Shown here: one piece after another, positions 58,964-64,000 of the stretch
Numbering within the stretch: the first letter of the stretch is position 1
Layout: each line of letters opens with the position of its first letter
Translations under genes and position numbers: made by a program
The notes under the pieces: generated by a model
What the model was told of the DNA's origin: nothing
Databases searched by the model: none
What the model saw: the letters and a program-made list of their open reading frames with translations, nothing else
From: JAEUQQ01 sp963697285
GTDB taxonomy: Bacteria; Acidobacteriota; Vicinamibacteria; Vicinamibacterales; JAFNAJ01
Reading direction: 5' to 3'
Assembly (NCBI GenBank): GCA_963697285.1
Contig: CAVONI010000012.1
Span: 372,001 to 436,000 of the forward strand
DNA length: 64,000 bases

Positions 58964-60101
58964 TCAGGACTCGTCGTCGTCAGCCGCTGCGGAAAGCGTC
59001 CCGGCCGCCTTCATCATCAGGTACGCCTTGATGAACCCGTCGAGGTCGCCGTCGAGCACGCGCGTGATGTCGCCGACCGTCTCCTTGGTGCGATGGTCTT
59101 TCACCATCTGGTACGGATGGAGCACGTAGCTGCGAATCTGGCTTCCGAACGCGATGTCCTTCTTCTCGCCGCCCAGCCGATCGAGGTTGGCCTGCTGCTC
59201 CTTGAGCCTCAGGTCGTAGAGCCGTGACTTGAGCACGCGCATCGCGACGTCCTTGTTGCGATGCTGCGAACGCTCGTTCTGGCAACTCGTGACGATGCCC
59301 GTGGGCAGGTGCGTGATGCGGACGGCCGAGTCGGTCACGTTGACGTGCTGCCCGCCGGCGCCGCTCGATCGATACGTGTCGATCCGCAGGTCCTTGTCCT
59401 CGATGACGATGTCGATGTCGTCGGGCAACTCGGGCCAGACGAACACCGACGCAAACGAGGTGTGGCGGCGAGCGGCCTGGTCGAAGGGCGAGATGCGCAC
59501 GAGACGATGCACGCCAGCCTCGGCCAGCATCAACCCGTAGGCGTAGTCGCCGGTCAGCGTGATCGTGGCATCCTTGATGCCGGCCTCGTCGCCCGGCTGC
59601 AGGTCGACGATTTCCTTCTTGAGGCCGCGCCGGTCGGCCCACCGCAGGTACATCCGCAGCAGCATCTCGGCCCAGTCCTGCGACTCGGTTCCGCCGGCGC
59701 CTGGGTGGATGGTCACGATCGCATTCTTGCGGTCGTGCTCGCCGCCGAGCATCTTCTTGACTTCACCGGCATCGATGTCGCGCTCGATCGTGTCGAGCGC
59801 GCGCAGGAAATCGTCCTCGACGGGTTCCCCCGCCTCGAGCCATTCGGCGATCACGGCGAGGTCGTCACGCTGCTTGGCGAGACGCTCACGCATGGCGACG
59901 TCCTCCTCGAGGCGACGCCGGCGCTGGAGCGTCTTCTGGGCGCCCGCCTGGTCCTTCCAGAAGTCGGGCTCGGCGACCCTGTCCTCGAGCTTGCTCAGTT
60001 CGACGTCGGGGCGTGCGGCGTCAAAGATAACTCCGGAGGTCGGCGGCCCGTTTCATCAAGTCCTGGTAGCGGCGGAACTGGTCTTCGCGGTTGAACGACA
60101 T
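58964..60101 (-). CDS. prfB: Peptide chain release factor 2, with programmed +1 frameshift
   Basis: RF2 ends translation at UGA and UAA. The first 26 codons (MSFNREDQFRRYQDLMKRAA, then DLRSYL) run into an in-frame TGA at 60021. The main frame continues one base over (DAARPDVELSKLEDRVAEPD), giving about 378 residues. The tRNA-mimic anticodon motif SPF is in VRISPFDQAARRHTSFASV, and the catalytic GGQ is in SSGAGGQHVNVTDSAVR. The frameshift site CTTTGAC with an upstream CGGAG is the standard RF2 autoregulatory device. It is therefore genuine, unlike the other frame breaks in this window. Confidence 0.95.
60020..60036 (-). promoter_or_regulatory. prfB: prfB programmed frameshift site
   Basis: The minus strand reads CTCCGGAGTTATCTTTGAC: the slip codon CTT, stop TGA followed by C (a weak stop context), and a Shine-Dalgarno-like CGGAG 4 bases before CTT. 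This matches the known RF2 frameshift signal, by which low RF2 lets ribosomes slip +1 and make the full protein. Confidence 0.9.
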
Positions 60102-60115
60102 GGTGTGCAGGCGAC

Positions 60116-61573
60116 TCAGGAAGGCTTCCGTGCCAGGCGACGCCGCACGAGCAACGCGCCCCAGACGAACCCCGAGACGACAAGGCTCGCGTAGACGAAC
60201 GAATCTCCGATTGTAGCGTAGATGGTGCGGCCCGTCCGCAGGCGCACGTCGCCGACGAGGACGCGCCGCTCGAACAACGTCGTCTGGACGACCACGCGGC
60301 CGTACGGATCGACGATGCCGCTGATGCCCGTGTTGGCGGCGCGCGCCAACCATCGTCCTTGCTCGACGGCGCGCAGGCGCGCCTGTTCGAAGTGCTGGAA
60401 TGGTGCACTCGAGGTGCCGTACCAGGCATCGTTCGTGATCGTCGTCAGCAACTCCGATCCCGCGAGCACGGCCTCGCGCGCGAGGTGCGGGTACACGACC
60501 TCGTAGCAGATGGCCGTCGTGATCGTGTGGTCGCCGATCCGCAGCGGCACGACGGATGTGCCCGGCGTGAACCCGGCGACCGATTCGACGAGGGGCGCGA
60601 CGAAGAACAGCAGGCGCCTGAGCGGCACGTACTCGCCGAATGGCACGAGGCGGACCTTGCGGTACACCTCGCGACGTTCGCCGTCCGGCGACATCAGGAA
60701 CGCCGCGTTGTAGTAGCGCGGCGGTGTCGCCCACTCGATCTGATCACTGCCGAACAGCATCCATTGATCGAGGTCTCGCGCTGCCGCGCGAATGCGGTCG
60801 CGCCCGGTGGGCTCCTCCTCGAAGAAGAACGGTGTCGCCGACTCGGGCCATATCGTGAGCTGCGCGCCACGGGCGCGCCCTTCGCGCGTCTGGTCGAGAT
60901 AGATGCGCAGGATGGTCTCCGCACGCTCAGGCTCCCACTTCAACGCCTGCGGGATGTTGCCCTGGGCGAGGGCCACCCGCAACGGGGTGCCGTCACGCAG
61001 GATGGCACCGTCGGCGATGCGCCTCGAGCCCCAGAGCGCCAGGCCGCCAATGACGACGACCGCGACACCAACGGTCGTCCAGCGGGCTGCTCCGTGCGAC
61101 GCGCGCGCCCGCACGACGGCCACCGCCGCGAACACCAGCAACGCCGACAACAGGTACACGCCGCCGAGACTCGCGGCCTGCGCGATCGGAGCGACGTCTG
61201 CCTGTGAGGTCCCGAGCAGGGCCCACGGGAATCCGCTGAGCACGACGCCGCGGAGCCACTCGGTGGCCACCCAGACGACGGGCGCCAGCCAGAGCCCCGC
61301 AGGACCGTACAGGCGGCGCGCGACCAACGTCGTCGCCGCGAACAGGCTGGGGTAGAGGGCGAGATAGGCCACCAGCAGGCCCGCAATCGGCACCGCCAGT
61401 GGGTAGGCGACGCCGCCGAACATCGCCATGACGTCGGCGGTCCAGTAGAGCGTGCCCGCAAAGTAGAACAGGCCGCTGATCCACCCGAGCAGGGCCGCGT
61501 GGCGCGAACTGCGACGGGTCGCCGACAGGCGCTCGATGGCTTCCACGAGCGGCACGAGCGCCACCCACGCCAT
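60116..61573 (-). CDS. lnt: Apolipoprotein N-acyltransferase
   Basis: This protein has at least 485 residues. Several N-terminal membrane helices are followed by a nitrilase-type domain with the catalytic triad: Glu in LTIWPESATPFFF, Lys in VYRKVRLVPFGEYVPLR, Cys in TTAICYEVVYPHLAR, then ELLTTITNDAWYGTSSAPFQ. It N-acylates lipoproteins, which LolCD then exports. The ATG at 61573 falls inside the first helix. The same frame stays open to about 61660 and encodes YALATVAGVLLALSFPKFGS, clearly Lnt, but has no ATG, GTG or TTG. The true start may be a CTG near 61648 or lie beyond an indel. Confidence 0.9.
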   Translation of the reverse strand: MAWVALVPLVEAIERLSATRRSSRHAALLGWISGLFYFAGTLYWTADVMAMFGGVAYPLAVPIAGLLVAYLALYPSLFAATTLVARRLYGPAGLWLAPVVWVATEWLRGVVLSGFPWALLGTSQADVAPIAQAASLGGVYLLSALLVFAAVAVVRARASHGAARWTTVGVAVVVIGGLALWGSRRIADGAILRDGTPLRVALAQGNIPQALKWEPERAETILRIYLDQTREGRARGAQLTIWPESATPFFFEEEPTGRDRIRAAARDLDQWMLFGSDQIEWATPPRYYNAAFLMSPDGERREVYRKVRLVPFGEYVPLRRLLFFVAPLVESVAGFTPGTSVVPLRIGDHTITTAICYEVVYPHLAREAVLAGSELLTTITNDAWYGTSSAPFQHFEQARLRAVEQGRWLARAANTGISGIVDPYGRVVVQTTLFERRVLVGDVRLRTGRTIYATIGDSFVYASLVVSGFVWGALLVRRRLARKPS

Positions 61574-61629
61574 CCACGGCGACCCGAACTTGGGAAACGA
61601 GAGCGCGAGCAGGACGCCCGCGACGGTCG

Positions 61630-62397
61630 CTAGCGCGTAACCCAGGGCTTGAACTTGTCTTTCTTGAGCCGGTCAGCCACGCGGGTCGCGTCGCGGCGCT
61701 CGGTGAACGACCCCACCCGGACGCGGAACAACGGGCTGGTGGCGTCGGGATCGGCAACGTAGGCGTCGTAGCTCTTGGCCTTCAACTGCGACGCGAACTG
61801 GTCGGCCTGGCTTCGCACCCGAAACGCCGAGACCTGGATGGTCCAACCTCCCGGACGCGGCGGAGCAGGCGTCGCCGCGACGGCCGCTGCGGGGACGGCG
61901 GGGGCGGCGGCAGACGGCGCAGGTGCCGTCCGTGGAGCGGCTGGGCCGGGCGCAGGAACTGGCGCCTTCGGCGTGCCGTCGGCCGGTGCGGTCGATGCTG
62001 GCGGAGCGTCGCCTTCGGCCGGTGGCGGCTCGATCGAGGCCTTTGCCTCGTCGCCATTGAGCATGGCGTAGTAGCTGGAGTCGGCGTCCGACAGGCCGGT
62101 CGCCTTGTCGAGCCCCGGATCCGCAGACGGCGTCGCGACGGCAGCAGTCGCGGCCGCGTCCCCGGATGCGTCAACGGTCGCGCCGGCGTCGTCAACCGTG
62201 ACTGGCGTTCCCAGCGCTTCGCGCGGCGCCACGTCGCTGCGTCCCCCGCGCCCGACCAGGACGCCGCACAGGAAGATCACGATCGAGACGACGGTCGTCG
62301 CCATGAACAGGAAGACGAGTTGTTTGCCGCTCAGCTGGATTTCGTGAAATCCATCGTCGGCGGCATACTCACGCGCGCCGCGGGCCTCGGTGCTCAT
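61630..62397 (-). CDS. SPOR-domain inner-membrane protein
   Basis: This 255-residue protein has a single membrane helix (LVFLFMATTVVSIVIFLCGV, about residues 25-45) after a short charged N-terminus. A long Ala/Pro/Thr-rich periplasmic linker follows. The C-terminal SPOR domain (GWTIQVSAFRVRSQADQFAS, LFRVRVGSFTERRDATRVAD) binds denuded glycan strands of septal peptidoglycan, so a role in division or cell-wall remodelling is likely. The start is the ATG at 62397 (MSTEARGAREYAADDG). Its 3' end overlaps the region coding the lnt N-terminus. Confidence 0.86.
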   Translation of the reverse strand: MSTEARGAREYAADDGFHEIQLSGKQLVFLFMATTVVSIVIFLCGVLVGRGGRSDVAPREALGTPVTVDDAGATVDASGDAAATAAVATPSADPGLDKATGLSDADSSYYAMLNGDEAKASIEPPPAEGDAPPASTAPADGTPKAPVPAPGPAAPRTAPAPSAAAPAVPAAAVAATPAPPRPGGWTIQVSAFRVRSQADQFASQLKAKSYDAYVADPDATSPLFRVRVGSFTERRDATRVADRLKKDKFKPWVTR

Positions 62398-62482
62398 GCT
62401 GGGTGTCTCACACGCATCCGCCGCAGACACGCCGCTGGGAACGGCGCGAACAGCTGCATGCGTCCCCTAGAGCGTATCACGG

Positions 62483-64000
62483 TCATTGCGGCAGTCGGGC
62501 GAGCAGTTGGCGTGCCGGTTCGAGCCCAGGGTCGAGGCCGAGCGCCCGCTGCGCTTCCGCGCGCGCACCTGCGACGTCCTTGGTCTCGGCGAGGGCCTCG
62601 GCCAGTGCAAAATGCGCCGACGCGCTCTCGTGGCTCCACAGCGACATGCGGAGGGCCGTGACCGCCTCGGCCGCCCGGCCAAGGCGGAGGTAGGCTCGCC
62701 CCGCCAGCAGGTGCGCCTCGGCCTGATACGGCGACAGATAGAGAGCACGGCGCAACTCGGTGAGTGCCTCGGCATCCTGCTGCTGGTCGATCAGCCGTCG
62801 ACCCCGCTCGAGGTAGAACGTTGCCAACTCCTGCGAATCGCGCTTGGCGGCTGACGTGATCGCTGCATCGAACCGCAATGGCTGCAACGGCACGAGGTCG
62901 CTCTTCAGTCGCTCCAGTCCCCGGGGCACCTCGGCCGCGCCGCGTTTGTTGGCGTCTTCGTACCGCGCCGACAGACGTCCCGCCAGTTCGCGCTCGCGCT
63001 GCGCCTCTACAGCCGCCCCGGACGACACCAGGGCTGCGGCCAGCACGAAGTGGGCATCGGCGTCCAGCGGGTTTCGGCGAACGGCTTCCCGCAACCAGTA
63101 GTTGGCGGCCGAAGCATCGCGTTCGAACCAGTAGGCGTACCCGAGGTTGAAGCAGTAGTCGGCATCGTCCGGGTCAATCTCGCTCGCCTTGGTGAAGTAG
63201 TACGTCGCCCGCCCCGTGTTCGGCGTTGCGCCCCTGCGCAGTTGCACCACCCCGAGATTGTTGTGCAACATCGCCGTCGGCGCTTCGGCAACGAGGGCCG
63301 TAAGGCGGTCAAACGCCTCGTCGTACCGCTTGAGCTGAATCAGCGACCACGCGGCGCGGTACCTGGCCCTCGTCGATTCAGGTGCTGTCGTCGGCACGGC
63401 CTCGACGGCCGCCAGGGCAGGTGCGTGATCACCCGTTCCCTCGTGCACCTGCCAGATCGCCAGCCGCGCCCGATGGAAGTCGGGCTGCGCCTCGAGCGAC
63501 GAGCCGAGCAAGGCCAGGCTCGACTTGGGCGAATCAGCCATCAGGCCCTTGACATAGCGCTCGAACGCTTCGCGTGATGGCGTCCGCGCCGCGGAGGTCG
63601 CGGGGACGTCGTGCAGGCTGGCCGACGCTGCCACCCGCCTGGCGGCACTGTGAGCAAGCGTGAAGAAGTCGGCGGCGGGTCCGCGTTCCGTCACCTCCGG
63701 CAGGAAGGTCCCGGTGTCGAGCCTGAGCATCCGGACGCGGATGGTCAAGGTGGGCGGCTCCAGGCTCACCTTGCCGACGACGAGGTCCGACGCCCCGATG
63801 GTCTCGCCCACACGGATCATGGTCGCGCGCGTCAGGGCCCCGGCCGGTGGCAAGCGCAGCGTCTCGAAGGCCTGCACACGTTCGTCGCGCGTGAAAGTAC
63901 TGATGCCTGCCCCGCCCAGGTGGTCGGTGATGACGATGGCGGTGCCCTCTCCGAGCCATGCCGTGCGCACCGATGGCGACTCGACGTCGAGCGGCAACAC
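62483..64000 (-). CDS. TPR-repeat protein, 5' end outside the window
   Basis: At least 505 residues; the true N-terminus lies beyond 64000. The first 130 residues resemble a TolB-N/FlgO-type domain (AIVITDHLGGAGISTFTRDE, GASDLVVGKVSLEPPTLTIR, VRMLRLDTGTFLPEVTERG). Two blocks of tetratricopeptide repeats follow (LLGSSLEAQPDFHRARLAIW, YYFTKASEIDPDDADYCFNL, LREAVRRNPLDADAHFVLAA, ELRRALYLSPYQAEAHLLAG, EAQRALGLDPGLEPARQLLA). This pattern is seen in C-terminal halves of Acidobacteriota-type signalling proteins; an N-terminal kinase or DNA-binding domain might lie upstream. The 85-base gap to the SPOR gene shows nothing. Confidence 0.78.
   Translation of the reverse strand: MLPLDVESPSVRTAWLGEGTAIVITDHLGGAGISTFTRDERVQAFETLRLPPAGALTRATMIRVGETIGASDLVVGKVSLEPPTLTIRVRMLRLDTGTFLPEVTERGPAADFFTLAHSAARRVAASASLHDVPATSAARTPSREAFERYVKGLMADSPKSSLALLGSSLEAQPDFHRARLAIWQVHEGTGDHAPALAAVEAVPTTAPESTRARYRAAWSLIQLKRYDEAFDRLTALVAEAPTAMLHNNLGVVQLRRGATPNTGRATYYFTKASEIDPDDADYCFNLGYAYWFERDASAANYWLREAVRRNPLDADAHFVLAAALVSSGAAVEAQRERELAGRLSARYEDANKRGAAEVPRGLERLKSDLVPLQPLRFDAAITSAAKRDSQELATFYLERGRRLIDQQQDAEALTELRRALYLSPYQAEAHLLAGRAYLRLGRAAEAVTALRMSLWSHESASAHFALAEALAETKDVAGARAEAQRALGLDPGLEPARQLLARLPQ

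Overview
The window is GC-rich, densely packed DNA of a Gram-negative (diderm) bacterium. LPS and outer-membrane genes (fabZ-lpxA, lpxI, skp, bamA, lolCD, lnt) sit beside a futalosine-type menaquinone cluster, an EtfAB/Fe-S branch for fatty-acid oxidation and an HspR-type dnaJ-dnaK locus. Together with DUF6600, DUF2085 and VanZ-like proteins this suggests an Acidobacteriota, possibly Vicinamibacteria-like, chromosome. That placement is inference. No tRNA, rRNA, CRISPR, prophage or insertion sequence was seen.

Layout. From 1 to 41.0 kb every gene is on the minus strand, often with 4-base ATGA stop/start overlaps. In transcription order from high to low coordinates this run holds: acyl-CoA dehydrogenase, meaB and methylmalonyl-CoA epimerase (41.0-38.5 kb); MTA phosphorylase, adenosine kinase and small membrane proteins (38.4-34.9 kb); enoyl-CoA hydratase, ribH, nusB, lysS, lolC and lolD (34.9-29.5 kb); clpC (29.3-26.9 kb); bamA, skp, fabZ-lpxA, lpxI and a Gfo/Idh oxidoreductase (26.7-20.3 kb); a menaquinone cluster of MqnE-like protein, mqnA, mqnC, amidohydrolase, ubiA-type prenyltransferase, ubiX and menG (20.3-13.9 kb); a TonB-like protein, miaA, hfq, deoB and dgt (13.7-9.1 kb); yceD, rpmF, plsX, fabD, fabG, acpP and fabF (9.1-4.1 kb); and etfB, etfA, a membrane Fe-S oxidoreductase and a truncated DUF374 acyltransferase (4.0-0 kb).

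From 41.2 to 48.1 kb a plus-strand efflux unit holds a TetR regulator, a lipoprotein membrane-fusion protein and one very long frame joining an RND pump to a TolC-like outer-membrane factor. From 54.4 down to 48.1 kb the minus strand carries dnaK, dnaJ, hspR, a DnaC-like ATPase, a hemW remnant, two paralogous secreted proteins and a small beta-barrel protein. From 54.6 to 59.0 kb on the plus strand are a FecR/DUF6600 protein and a class A penicillin-binding protein. From 64.0 to 59.0 kb on the minus strand are a TPR protein (5' end outside the window), a SPOR protein, lnt and prfB with its programmed frameshift.

Two cautions. Five conserved genes between 7.3 and 26.7 kb (plsX, rpmF, a ubiA-type gene, mqnA, bamA) are each broken by what looks like one extra base, and each becomes a normal-length protein when that base is dropped. 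Consensus sequence errors are the simplest explanation. The strongest candidates for unusual biology are the RND-TolC fusion with an internal signal peptide, a MqnE homologue that has lost its radical-SAM cysteines, a FabZ-LpxA fusion, and an HspR-type operator inside the dnaK promoter.
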